DNA of 64,000 nucleotides from B1 sp034439755 (GTDB taxonomy: Bacteria; Bacteroidota; Bacteroidia; UKL13-3), in NCBI GenBank assembly GCA_034439755.1, contig JAWXAZ010000034.1, positions 4,114 to 68,113 of the forward strand, read 5' to 3'. Within the stretch, counting starts at the first letter, position 1; each line of letters begins with the position of its first letter. The notes under the pieces are model-generated. The model saw nothing but the letters and a program-made list of their open reading frames with translations, was not told where the DNA came from and made no database searches. Both the position numbers and the translations under genes were made by a program. Below, one piece after another: positions 54,148 to 62,623 of the stretch.

Positions 54148-55812
54148 ATGAAATCAGACATTGAAATTGCCCGCGAGGTAAAATTGCAACCAATTCAAAA
54201 CATTGCTGCTCAAATTGGCATCCACGGTGATCAAATAGAACAGTATGGAAAGTATAAGGCCAAAGTAAGTTATGAAATGGATGATGCTAGAATTGCAAAA
54301 GGAAACTTAATTTTAGTTACTGCAACCACACCAAATAAAAGCGGTTCGGGTAAAACAACCACTTCGGTAGCATTGGCACAAGGCCTAAATAAAATTGGCA
54401 AGAAGGCCATTGTAGCTTTGCGTGAACCAAGTCTTGGTCCGGTTTTTGGCATGAAGGGAGGCGCTGCCGGCGGTGGGTATAGTCAGGTTCTTCCCATGGA
54501 AGACATTAACTTGCATTTTACTGGCGATTTTCACGCCATTACCTCTGCCAACAATACTTTAGCGGCATTGATAGACAATTACCAGTATTATAATAAAAAC
54601 AATCCTAAAGGCTTAAAGCAAATTTTATGGCGCAGGGTATTAGATGTAAACGATAGGTCATTGCGTTATGTGGTTACAGGCTTGCATGGCTCTAGCAATG
54701 GCATTCCAACCGAAACAGGTTTTGACATTACGCCCGCAAGTGAAATTATGGCCATTTTCTGTTTGGCTTCTTCCATGGACGATTTAAGGAAACGCATCGA
54801 AAATATTTTGGTGGGATATTTTTATGATGGCACACCTTGTTATGTGCGCGATTTAGGCGTGGCTGGTGCCATTGTTACTTTGTTAAAAGATGCCCTGAAC
54901 CCAAATTTGGTTCAAACCATAGAAGGTGGAGCAGCGTTTATTCATGGCGGCCCATTTGCCAATATTGCGCATGGCTGCAACAGCATTATGGCAACAAAAG
55001 CGGCTTTACAGTTTGGCGAATATGCCATAACAGAGGCCGGATTTGGAAGCGATTTAGGGGGAGAGAAATTCTTAAACATTAAATGTAGAGCTGCAGGCAT
55101 TGCACCAAAAGCTTGTGTGTTGGTTACAACTACGCAATCCATCAAATTGCATGGCAAGGTAGACGAGAAATTAATTAAGCAGCCAAATATGGATGGATTA
55201 AAGGCTGGTATTAAAAATGTAGAAAGACATATTGAAAGCTTGCAACAATTTGGTCAGACTGTTATTTTAGCGTTGAACAAATTTGGGTTTGATACCGAAG
55301 AAGAAATTCAATTCATAGAAAATTGGTGCAAAGAAAAAGGTGCGCACTTTGCCATCAACGAAGGATTTTCTGCAGGTGGTGATGGTGCAGTTGCCTTGGC
55401 AAAAAAGGTGGTGGAGATTGTAGAGAACAGTCCTTCAAAAGCCATTCAGCATACCTACGAAATGAGTGATACCATTGAGGAAAAAATATTTAAAATTGTT
55501 ACCAAGGTATATAAAGGCGGCAGTGTTACTTATGGCAAAAATGCTAAAACTGCTCTCAAGAAAATTAAAGAATTGGAAGGCGACAAGATGCCTGTTTGTA
55601 TTGCTAAAACGCAATTTAGCTTTACAGACAATGCTGCTTTGGTAGGCGCAGCAGAAGGCTTTAACATACACATCGAAAACGTTGTTTTAAATAACGGTGC
55701 AGGTTTTGTGGTAGCAGTTGCTGGTGAAATTATGCGCATGCCTGGTTTGCCAAAAGAACCCGCTGCCAATATCATCGACTTTGTGGATGGCGAAATTGTG
55801 AATTTGTCGTAA
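54148..55812 (+). CDS. fhs: Formate-tetrahydrofolate ligase
   Basis: 554 aa. ATP-dependent formylation of tetrahydrofolate. Nucleotide-binding loop TPNKSGSGKTTTSVAL near residue 57, REPSLGPVFGMKGGAAGGGYSQV near 91, LHFTGDFHAITSANN near 120 and EAGFGSDLGGEKF near 290 are all typical. Cytoplasmic one-carbon metabolism. Monocistronic, ended by a terminator at 55864-55904. A GGTTCAAACC motif lies inside. Confidence 0.96.
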   Translation: MKSDIEIAREVKLQPIQNIAAQIGIHGDQIEQYGKYKAKVSYEMDDARIAKGNLILVTATTPNKSGSGKTTTSVALAQGLNKIGKKAIVALREPSLGPVFGMKGGAAGGGYSQVLPMEDINLHFTGDFHAITSANNTLAALIDNYQYYNKNNPKGLKQILWRRVLDVNDRSLRYVVTGLHGSSNGIPTETGFDITPASEIMAIFCLASSMDDLRKRIENILVGYFYDGTPCYVRDLGVAGAIVTLLKDALNPNLVQTIEGGAAFIHGGPFANIAHGCNSIMATKAALQFGEYAITEAGFGSDLGGEKFLNIKCRAAGIAPKACVLVTTTQSIKLHGKVDEKLIKQPNMDGLKAGIKNVERHIESLQQFGQTVILALNKFGFDTEEEIQFIENWCKEKGAHFAINEGFSAGGDGAVALAKKVVEIVENSPSKAIQHTYEMSDTIEEKIFKIVTKVYKGGSVTYGKNAKTALKKIKELEGDKMPVCIAKTQFSFTDNAALVGAAEGFNIHIENVVLNNGAGFVVAVAGEIMRMPGLPKEPAANIIDFVDGEIVNLS

Positions 55813-55863
55813 TTTGATTTATAAATTAGCACAAAATTTACATAGCATTACTACTTTGTATAA

Positions 55864-55904
55864 ATAAAAAATCCCGCAAAAAACAATTGCGGGATTTTTT
55901 ATTT
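55864..55904. terminator. Bidirectional terminator
   Basis: Stem AAAAAATCCCGCAA / TTGCGGGATTTTTT between convergent genes; overlaps the stop of the next minus-strand gene. Confidence 0.83.
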
Positions 55905-56819
55905 ATAGGATTCTTGAAGATTTTTTATGATTTCAATTTCTTCTTTCAAAGGGCGAAAAATAAACTGGTTAGGTAATTCAGCTTTTTTAAGCTCATCGAT
56001 GTATTTAAGTACAACTTGCTTAAGTTCATTTTCTTCGGAATAATTATTAACATAGTTACTGAATTCTTCTATCCAATTTGCATTATTTAATCCGAAAATT
56101 TGATAATTAAACGGTTCAAATACATATTCATCCATTGGAGGTACAGTACGAGCTCTTATTTGCATGGCTATAAAATCATGCTTGAATTCTTTATTTTCAA
56201 TGATATCTCTAAAGAATTTTAATGCCTCTTTTGAAATAATTATGCGATTGATTTCCAATTCTATTGTTTCAATATTGCTATATAAATTTCTAACAATTGA
56301 ATAGTTTAAGTTATTGATATTTTTGAACAATTTCTTAAAAGCAAAGAGCATTTCTTGTTTAAATTCGCTTATATCTATTGTACTAAATAATTTAATTTTA
56401 TTGTTTATGGTAGCGCTCAAAACTCTTTCAATTAAAAAAAAATTAACTGAATTGAGCTTTTCATTATTTATGATTTTCTTAATTACAAATTCACGAAACT
56501 CCTCACGATTTGTTATAATATAGATGCCCCATTTTTCATTGGAAGATAATTCACGGACTATATAAAGAACCATTTGACCATCAGTAAGAGATAAGAAAGC
56601 CAATAACTCGAAAAATTTAACAAATTCTTCAAAGTTAACTAAATGTTCATTTCTGAAATCTAGCATTTTGCCGAGGTTCATTGTACTTTTTGTTTCTTGC
56701 CAATGCTGAATAAAAGCCATTTGTTCATCAATTGTTAATTCCCAAAGAGCCCTTTCTTCATGCTCAGAAATTCTGTTGAGTTCAATAAAATTAAAATTAT
56801 GGGTATTAAATAACGCCAA
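55899..56819 (-). CDS. Unknown protein at the end of the defence operon, probably frameshifted at its 5' end
   Basis: 306 codons with no ATG at the start (TTG at 56819). An ATG at 56878, six bases after the methyltransferase remnant, opens MKITLKNIFDGNFGKKFFA in another frame, and a one-base change near 56820 would join it to LALFNTHNFNFIELN. The protein is helical, rich in Asn/Ile/Glu, without membrane helices or recognised motifs, apart from MQIRARTVPPMDEYVFEPFNYQIFGL near residue 215. Base composition is more AT-rich than the neighbours. It may be an accessory of the restriction locus; I do not know the family. Confidence 0.6.
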   Translation of the reverse strand: MALFNTHNFNFIELNRISEHEERALWELTIDEQMAFIQHWQETKSTMNLGKMLDFRNEHLVNFEEFVKFFELLAFLSLTDGQMVLYIVRELSSNEKWGIYIITNREEFREFVIKKIINNEKLNSVNFFLIERVLSATINNKIKLFSTIDISEFKQEMLFAFKKLFKNINNLNYSIVRNLYSNIETIELEINRIIISKEALKFFRDIIENKEFKHDFIAMQIRARTVPPMDEYVFEPFNYQIFGLNNANWIEEFSNYVNNYSEENELKQVVLKYIDELKKAELPNQFIFRPLKEEIEIIKNLQESYK

Positions 56820-56884
56820 TTCGCAAAGAATTTCTTACCAAAATTACCATCAAAAATATTTTTTAAAGTGATTTTCATAGTGCA

Positions 56885-57555
56885 TTAAATGGTTAAAACC
56901 TTTGTACACTCTTCTCCAAACTGACTGACGATTCGCACCGCAATTTTTTGTTCTTACTTTTTGATTTCTATTGGGTGTGAAATGTGGCCATATAAACGGT
57001 CAAATGCTTCATCGTCAATTTCTATTTTCAAGGTTTTTTCTACTTTCTTTTTGGTGCTGTCTTTGGCTAAGTTGTCTAAGCCTTTTTTCCATTTGTCAAA
57101 TTCAGATTTCTCTCCACCGCAGAAAAAAACCTGTTTTACTACAAAGTTGCTGCCGTCATAATCTTCGTCCACCATCCAATAAGCAATATCGTGAACATTA
57201 CGGGGTTTTACTTCGTCTTTGATTGGATCATAAATATCAAGACCCTTTATTTCCACTTGGATAAATTCTGTTTTAGAAGTGGAGATGGCCCAGCCCAAAC
57301 TGTTTGTACCCAAATCAACACCTAAAACAGATTTATTTTTTGCTAAATATTTCAGGTCAATATCTGGTTCTCCAATGGTTACAAAACTTGCGGCTGATTT
57401 TGCTGGTTTCTTTTTCAAACCTTCCTGCAACAAATCATCGTGTATGCGGACTTTATCTACTTGGAATGTTCCCATACTTTTGGTTTGCGAACCGCCTTCA
57501 ATAACTCATCATACTTTATATTTGACCCTTTTGATTTATCTTTTGGATATTTAAT
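56885..57555 (-). pseudogene. C-terminal remnant of a type III-like DNA methyltransferase (Mod)
   Basis: The open part 57475-56954 (173 codons) contains GTFQVDKVRIHDDLLQEG, EIKGLDIYDPIKDEVKPRNV, DIAYWMVDEDYDGSNFVVKQ and ISHPIEIKK, which I recall as the C-terminus of adenine methyltransferases paired with BPTD_3080-type nucleases. After the stop at 56954 the same frame continues EQKIAVRIVSQFGEECTKVL to 56885, so that stop is a nonsense mutation. Upstream, another frame (57555-57476) reads KYDELLKAVRKPK into the same junction, suggesting a one-base loss in an A run. No catalytic motifs (FxGxG, DPPY) remain. An insert-like segment SVLGVDLGTNSLGWAIS is present. Confidence 0.7.
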
Positions 57556-57832
57556 TCATTAATTTTTTAATTTTTCCGTAATTATTTTCTTTATATTTAA
57601 TCCATAAAAATATGCGAGCAAGAAGGCATTGTACAAAAACATCAGTAAGTTCTTGTTTAACTTTATTTGAATCCATATCAATATCATTTTCCCATAAAAA
57701 TAATTCAAGTAATTCAGACGCCTCAATTGATAAACTAATATCAAGGTTTTTTTCGGTATGAAATTGTTGCCAATCCCTTTCGTCTCTATACCGTTAAATT
57801 TCATCTATATTCTCGTTTCGTTCTGATTTCAT
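57551..57832 (-). pseudogene. MazG-like nucleotide pyrophosphohydrolase gene with a nonsense codon
   Basis: 94 codons starting ATG at 57832, overlapping the HNH stop as ATGA. Codon 13 is TAA (57796-57794). The same frame then reads RYRDERDWQQFHTEKNLDIS, IEASELLELFLWE and KQELTDVFVQCLLAR, which match the MazG-like core (RDERxWxQFHxxKNL, EAxELLE, ELxDV), including the Glu/Asp metal ligands. Length is close to that of small MazG-like proteins. No alternative start lies just after the stop, so it is probably inactive unless the codon is read through. Found only by reading the frame across the stop. Confidence 0.78.
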
Positions 57833-58777
57833 CCTCTATAAATGTTAGAATTATGCCAATCAATATATTTTTCATTTGGCTTATCAATTTCCCTATTCGG
57901 CAGAAAAAGCAAATCTTTACCATGATATTGATAATATTCTTTGCCGTTTTGAAATTCTTCTTTTATTCTTGTGCTAATCTCTACCTTTAAATCATTCGTA
58001 ATTGTAAGATAGCCACCATCAAAAAGTTTGTGCATATCGGAACGAAGTAATAAGCCATTAGAAATAAAATGTGGCCCAGATTCTGCATAAGGTTTTATAT
58101 GTGCCGCTTCTAAAACTGGCAAAGTCTTTTCGCCAGTTATCGAGCATCTCCTCGAATAGGCATCTGTCACTAAAACTCTAAAAGCACCTTGCCCTAATCT
58201 AACCTTTGTTAGAATAGAATTTCCATAAGCAGGTGATGATGGTTCCTCTATGATAAACTGACTTTTGCCTTCATCAACAGCGTTTAAGTACAAATATTTT
58301 TCGAGTAGTTTTTCAACTTTGAGCCAAATACTACTTCCTATTTCATCTTCAGAATTATATGATTTTCCTTGTACTATACCTTTACCCCAATCTGGTGGAG
58401 TTTCAATCCAATCCTCTTTTTTAAAAAATATTGGATTATTAAGGACTATACATCCGACTGTTGGATTTATGTTTTGTTTGTCCGTGCGGTAATTTAATAT
58501 CATGCGACTAAATTCATCAAATGTTTCACAGCCATTTCTATTTTTAAAGGTATCCCAAGCTATACTAATTGGCAAGAATGTATGACTAGAGAAAAAACCA
58601 ATGCCTCCAATCGAATTCAAAGGGCTTTTAAGTTTAAATAAAAATGGAGCTCCCTCCGAATGTAAGAGCCTTAAAATTTACAGTTCCTCCTGGTTGCCAA
58701 AAATTAATATCCTCAGGATTTATCCTGCTTAGATAATTATACCAATTGTTATCAGTAACTCCTAAATAGAATTTCAT
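57829..58777 (-). pseudogene. HNH endonuclease gene, frameshifted
   Basis: The ATG at 58777 opens MKFYLGVTDNNWYNYLSRIN and INFWQPGGTVNFKALTFGG, then runs into a stop at 58634. Another frame open from 58620 to 57829 continues the protein (SIGGIGFFSSHTFLPISIAW). Deleting one G from the GGG run near 58652-58654 joins FGGAPFLFKLKSPLNSIGG seamlessly. The nuclease motif is C-terminal: RRCSITGEKTLPVLEAAHIKPY, then NGLLLRSDMHKLFDGG, an HNH site with one CxxC-like half. Intact length would be about 315 aa. Overlaps the MazG-like gene by 4 bp. Confidence 0.8.
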
Positions 58778-58795
58778 TTAAAAAATTTTAAAAAA

Positions 58796-58894
58796 TTACT
58801 GTTCACATCTTCGCAACCCGCTTCTTCCTTGCTTGCTTGGTATATGGGCACGTTTGTCGCCTTTATGTTTGATGGATTCTACTTTCTTTGCCAT
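58796..58894 (-). pseudogene. N-terminal remnant of the type III-like methyltransferase
   Basis: ATG at 58894, 50 bp after the KilA-N stop, encodes MAKKVESIKHKGDKRAHIPSK and then runs to a stop at 58796. Removing one unit of a CAAG triplet repeat (58828-58839 on the complementary strand) restores EEAGCEDVN, as I recall from the N-terminus of these Mod proteins. The fragment ends where the HNH gene begins. Together with the C-terminal piece at 56885-57555 it brackets the HNH-MazG pair. Short, so the identification rests on position and memory of the family. Confidence 0.5.
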
Positions 58895-58944
58895 TGTTAT
58901 TTGTTTTTGGTCTACCATTTTCCTGATGTCAGGAACATGGTTTT

Positions 58945-59769
58945 CTATTTTAATTTTTTTATACTTTTATTTTCTACCAAGGATTTCATTTGGATAATGG
59001 CAACCTTGTTTAACTCAATAATCCTTACGGATTGATGCAACCCTTGATGTATAAGTACTGCGTTTATACTCTCCAAATTGCTTAATACAACCAATTGTTC
59101 AATGGTAGCTTCATCTCTAAGATTTCCCTTTGCAGAAGCATTTTCTTCACGCCATTGTTTTGCGGTCATTCCAAATAATGCTACATTGAGTAAGTCTGCT
59201 TCGGTGGCATACACTATACTTGCTTGGCTTTTGCTTAGTTCTTTCGGGATTAGGTTATCCTTAATAGCATCGGTATGAATATGGTAGTTGACTTTAGCCA
59301 AAGTGCGTTGGAAGTTCCATTCTAATTTTAATCGATCATTTTCATCTGTTTTGAGTCTTTGAAATTCCTTGATGATATAGAGTTTGAATTCAATTGAAAT
59401 CCAGGAAGCGAATTCGAATGCAATGTCTTTATGAGCAAATGTTCCACCATACCTGCCAGATTTTGAGATTAGGCCAATTGCATTGGTTGCTTCTATCCAC
59501 TTTTTAGGGTTTAATGTAAAACTATTTAACCCTGCCTGTTTTCTAAACACATCGAATTCGATGTGTTTAAAATCTGGATTATACAATTGCTCCCAAAATC
59601 CCAATAGTTCAATAGTATTTCTGTTTCGCAGCCAATTTTGAATGATGGTTTCTGTTCTTTCCAAATCTTTGAATCTTGCAATATCTGTAAGAGAAATATA
59701 GTCGGTATCTTCACTTTGAAAAATGGTTATTTCTGTGCCTTTTACATTTATAGTCTTATTTTTTGCCAT
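58945..59769 (-). CDS. KilA-N domain DNA-binding protein
   Basis: 274 aa. N-terminal KilA-N domain: SEDTDYISLTDIARFKD near 20, TIIQNWLRNRNTIELLGFWE near 42, NPKKWIEATNAIGLISKSGRYGGTFAHKDIAFEFASW near 88 and EFKLYIIKEFQRLK near 130. The C-terminal helical part includes GMTAKQWREENASAKGNLRDEATIEQLVVLSNLE near 200. It lies 34 bp after the nuclease-helicase gene and before the methyltransferase remnant. KilA-N genes sit in this position in several type III-like restriction loci as I recall. Not by itself evidence of a prophage. Intact. Confidence 0.9.
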   Translation of the reverse strand: MAKNKTINVKGTEITIFQSEDTDYISLTDIARFKDLERTETIIQNWLRNRNTIELLGFWEQLYNPDFKHIEFDVFRKQAGLNSFTLNPKKWIEATNAIGLISKSGRYGGTFAHKDIAFEFASWISIEFKLYIIKEFQRLKTDENDRLKLEWNFQRTLAKVNYHIHTDAIKDNLIPKELSKSQASIVYATEADLLNVALFGMTAKQWREENASAKGNLRDEATIEQLVVLSNLESINAVLIHQGLHQSVRIIELNKVAIIQMKSLVENKSIKKLK

Positions 59770-59803
59770 AGTTATATTTCTTATTGTACCGAATTCGGTA
59801 TAA

Positions 59804-62458
59804 CTAAATGTTTTGGATTTTTTCGATTAATTGATTTTTGATATTTCTGATGTCGTTTGCCACTTCAATAAAATGCCATTCGGGATATTCGTATTTCTCC
59901 TTCAACGCATTTACTGCAGGAATCCATCGGTTCTCTACAAACCATTTTTTCTCTACTTTGTCTTTACTCATTCCGCTTATTTCAATCATCAGATTTTTCA
60001 TTGAACCGTCTTTGCTTTTTACCCTTGCAATAAAATCGGTAAAATATTGTCGGTCTTTTCCATCTTTGGTGTAAGGAATGGCAAAACCTAAAAATTGATT
60101 TTTTACATAACATTCTACCGTTTCTATTTCTTCTAAAGTCTTTGCACAAATGCCTTCCCAATCGCTGTCCATCACTACATAATTTACGTGGCTTTTTTCT
60201 GTTGGGTACACATCTTTTACCGTGTTTCCGTTTACATATTTGGTGCTGCTAAATTTGTTGTAATAATTAAACACAGGTCTAATATGTTCGGTGGTGTTTA
60301 ATTGTGGATTAATGCCACGGGCAATATGCGTTAAGTCAACTGGTGGCGGTTCTGATTTGCCACCTTTAAACATTTTGAATGGAACACCAATGATGTGAGC
60401 ATATTCAGGTGGAAATTTCTCGATGACAATTTTACGTTTGTCGCTAGTTGGGTTTCCGTCTTTGTCGTAGCCTTGCAAAAAGTAATTCATTCTACGCAAT
60501 GCTCTACCTGCAACCTGCTCACAAAGCAATTGCGAACCAAAGGCACGTAAACCCATAATATGCGTAACTGTGTTTGCATCCCAACCTTCGGTAAGCATAG
60601 AAACAGAAACTACACAACGAATGTGTGAACCTAATTTTCCTTGCTGCCCAACTGTGTTTACCACTTCACGCAAAATTTCGGCATCAGATATTTTATCGGT
60701 GCTTCCTTGTCCGTGTATCCGGGCATAAGCTTTTTTAAATTCTTCTATTTCCGAAGAAAATATTTTTTTGAAATCTTCATTTATTTGCTCACCGTTTTCC
60801 AAAGCATCGCTGTCAATAAGCAATGTTGGCGGTCGTTTCATAGGTTTATTATTTGCAGGGTCGTAATTAGAAAATAATTCTTTTGCACCTTGTACAGTTA
60901 TTGTATTTCCATCTGCATCTTGGTATTCGTAACCAGCAATGTATTTATAAACTTCTTTTGAAACACCTGTATTGTTGCACACTGCAATAAATACTGGCGG
61001 TGCTGAAAAGATATTTGTTTTTTCTTCTCGGATCTTTCTAATACCGTTGTAGTATTCTACATAATGATTATAAAATTGGTCTAATGCACCTTTAACTAAT
61101 GAAGGCAAACGAGGCGGTAATTCAATAAACTTATTGCCTTCGGCTGCTGCATCTTTCTTTTGTGTACGTTGTCCTTTTTTTGGTAATTCGTCTTTAACGT
61201 GGTCGTACAAATTCCGCAATACAGGCATTGTCAATTCTTGCGTATTGTCGCTTTCGGGCAAGAATGGAATTTTTACTAATCCGCTTTCAATAGCTTCAAT
61301 TAAACCAAAGTCAGAAACTACCCAAGGAAATAAACTGTAAGGTGTGTAACCTGACCCTGTCAAATAATAAGGTGTTGCCGATAAATCATAAACCGATTGA
61401 AGTTTGATTTTTTTTGCAATCTCTCTTATTCCACTAAACCAAACTGCTGCTCTTGCGTTTTCGTCTGCTTCTTCGTTGTCGGTTGTTTTACTTTTTGATT
61501 TAGGCAAATAACAGTGATGTGCTTCGTCATTTAGTATCAAAACTCTACTGCCTGCTTTAAATTTGGCTAAAGTTCGTTTTACCACTTGGGCAAAATCTTC
61601 TTTGTTTCCCGTGTCAATTTTTTTGCCTTCTAAATTTACTTTGCCATCAAACGGACTGCGTTTGTTTCCTTGTAAAATCTTAGGTTCAAATGTGTGGTAA
61701 TTGGTAATGACTAACCTTGCATTTAGATTTTCCAAACGATGTTCCATATTTGCAGGAATCAAACCACGAACACGGTAATAATCTTCAATGTCTTTTGGAT
61801 TTTTGTTTTTAGTGTCTACAAACAAAACACCTAAACGGCTTTTGATAGTAACGCCCGGAGCAACAATTAAAAAATAGTCTGCAAAACGAGTATCGTTTCT
61901 ATATTCTTGTCTATTGAAATAATGATAGCAAATTAAGCAAGCCATTACAACGGTCTTGCCCGAACCTGTCGCCATTTTAAAAGCGATACGTGGCAATTGG
62001 TCTGCTGCATCATCGCTTACAGTATGTTGTCCGTTGCGAAGCAAGTTTAAAATGTGTTGTCCTGCATTTGATTTCTCGGCAACTTCATTTATCCAAATAG
62101 CAGTTTCAACTGCTTCTTGTTGGGCAAAGAATAATTTTTTTGTAACTAATCTTTCAGGATTGTTGAACCAGAAAGTCAATAGCTCTTTTGTTACTCTTGT
62201 CGTATTTGGATAGTTGGCTGTTCGCCAAAGTCCAATTTCTTTTCGGCAAAGGTTGATGATGTGAGTTAGATATTCTTCAGCATCTTCATTCCATTCAAAA
62301 ACTTCTTTTTGTCCAGTAGGAATTACAGCCGAATCCGCTTTAAATATTCTTCGCCCTTTACGAATGCTTGTATAATCCAAACTGCTTTCGCTATCTGTGT
62401 CATAGTGCAATATTGGTTCTAAGTATGGATTGTTTAAAATGGGATTGTTTGAAGGCAT
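59804..62458 (-). CDS. Type III-like restriction helicase-nuclease (BPTD_3080 family)
   Basis: About 884 aa (897 if ATG 62497 is used). SF2 helicase with Walker A KMATGSGKTVVMA near residue 155, Walker B ILNDEAHHCYLP near 295, motif III-like LSATPYYLTGSG near 355 and motif VI EQVAGRALRRMNYF near 655. The C-terminal nuclease-like part has YFTDFIARV and LMIEISGMSKDKVEKKWFVENRW near 815-850, where the last lysine-bearing position of PD-ExK is atypical. Type III Res subunits need a Mod partner for target recognition; here Mod is broken. The gene itself has no visible lesion. Confidence 0.85.
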   Translation of the reverse strand: MPSNNPILNNPYLEPILHYDTDSESSLDYTSIRKGRRIFKADSAVIPTGQKEVFEWNEDAEEYLTHIINLCRKEIGLWRTANYPNTTRVTKELLTFWFNNPERLVTKKLFFAQQEAVETAIWINEVAEKSNAGQHILNLLRNGQHTVSDDAADQLPRIAFKMATGSGKTVVMACLICYHYFNRQEYRNDTRFADYFLIVAPGVTIKSRLGVLFVDTKNKNPKDIEDYYRVRGLIPANMEHRLENLNARLVITNYHTFEPKILQGNKRSPFDGKVNLEGKKIDTGNKEDFAQVVKRTLAKFKAGSRVLILNDEAHHCYLPKSKSKTTDNEEADENARAAVWFSGIREIAKKIKLQSVYDLSATPYYLTGSGYTPYSLFPWVVSDFGLIEAIESGLVKIPFLPESDNTQELTMPVLRNLYDHVKDELPKKGQRTQKKDAAAEGNKFIELPPRLPSLVKGALDQFYNHYVEYYNGIRKIREEKTNIFSAPPVFIAVCNNTGVSKEVYKYIAGYEYQDADGNTITVQGAKELFSNYDPANNKPMKRPPTLLIDSDALENGEQINEDFKKIFSSEIEEFKKAYARIHGQGSTDKISDAEILREVVNTVGQQGKLGSHIRCVVSVSMLTEGWDANTVTHIMGLRAFGSQLLCEQVAGRALRRMNYFLQGYDKDGNPTSDKRKIVIEKFPPEYAHIIGVPFKMFKGGKSEPPPVDLTHIARGINPQLNTTEHIRPVFNYYNKFSSTKYVNGNTVKDVYPTEKSHVNYVVMDSDWEGICAKTLEEIETVECYVKNQFLGFAIPYTKDGKDRQYFTDFIARVKSKDGSMKNLMIEISGMSKDKVEKKWFVENRWIPAVNALKEKYEYPEWHFIEVANDIRNIKNQLIEKIQNI

Positions 62459-62623
62459 TATTATTTTGTTAAATTTTATTGGCGTACTAAAATACATTTT
62501 TTAAGCTAGATTTTCGTAAATTGAGCCGTAACAAAGACAATTTCAACGCTCAGGATATATTTCAAAAATAAATTTGCAATTGTAAAATCAATTAATAGCT
62601 TTGTGGCTCAAAGTACTTTTAAA

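Noticed and set aside
56954..57475. Possible Cas9 or other RuvC nuclease, from the LGVDLGTNSLGWA motif
   Set aside because: The motif is not at a protein N-terminus, there is no bridge helix, HNH or further RuvC motif in the same gene, and the rest matches a methyltransferase C-terminus. No repeats or cas genes are near.
57559..57804. 81-codon minus-strand open frame in the defence locus
   Set aside because: It is a shadow of the MazG-like frame; the MazG motifs are in the other frame and the 81-residue product has no recognisable pattern.
58945..62497. Prophage signal from the KilA-N protein
   Set aside because: No structural, lysis, integrase or packaging genes; the KilA-N gene sits within a restriction locus.
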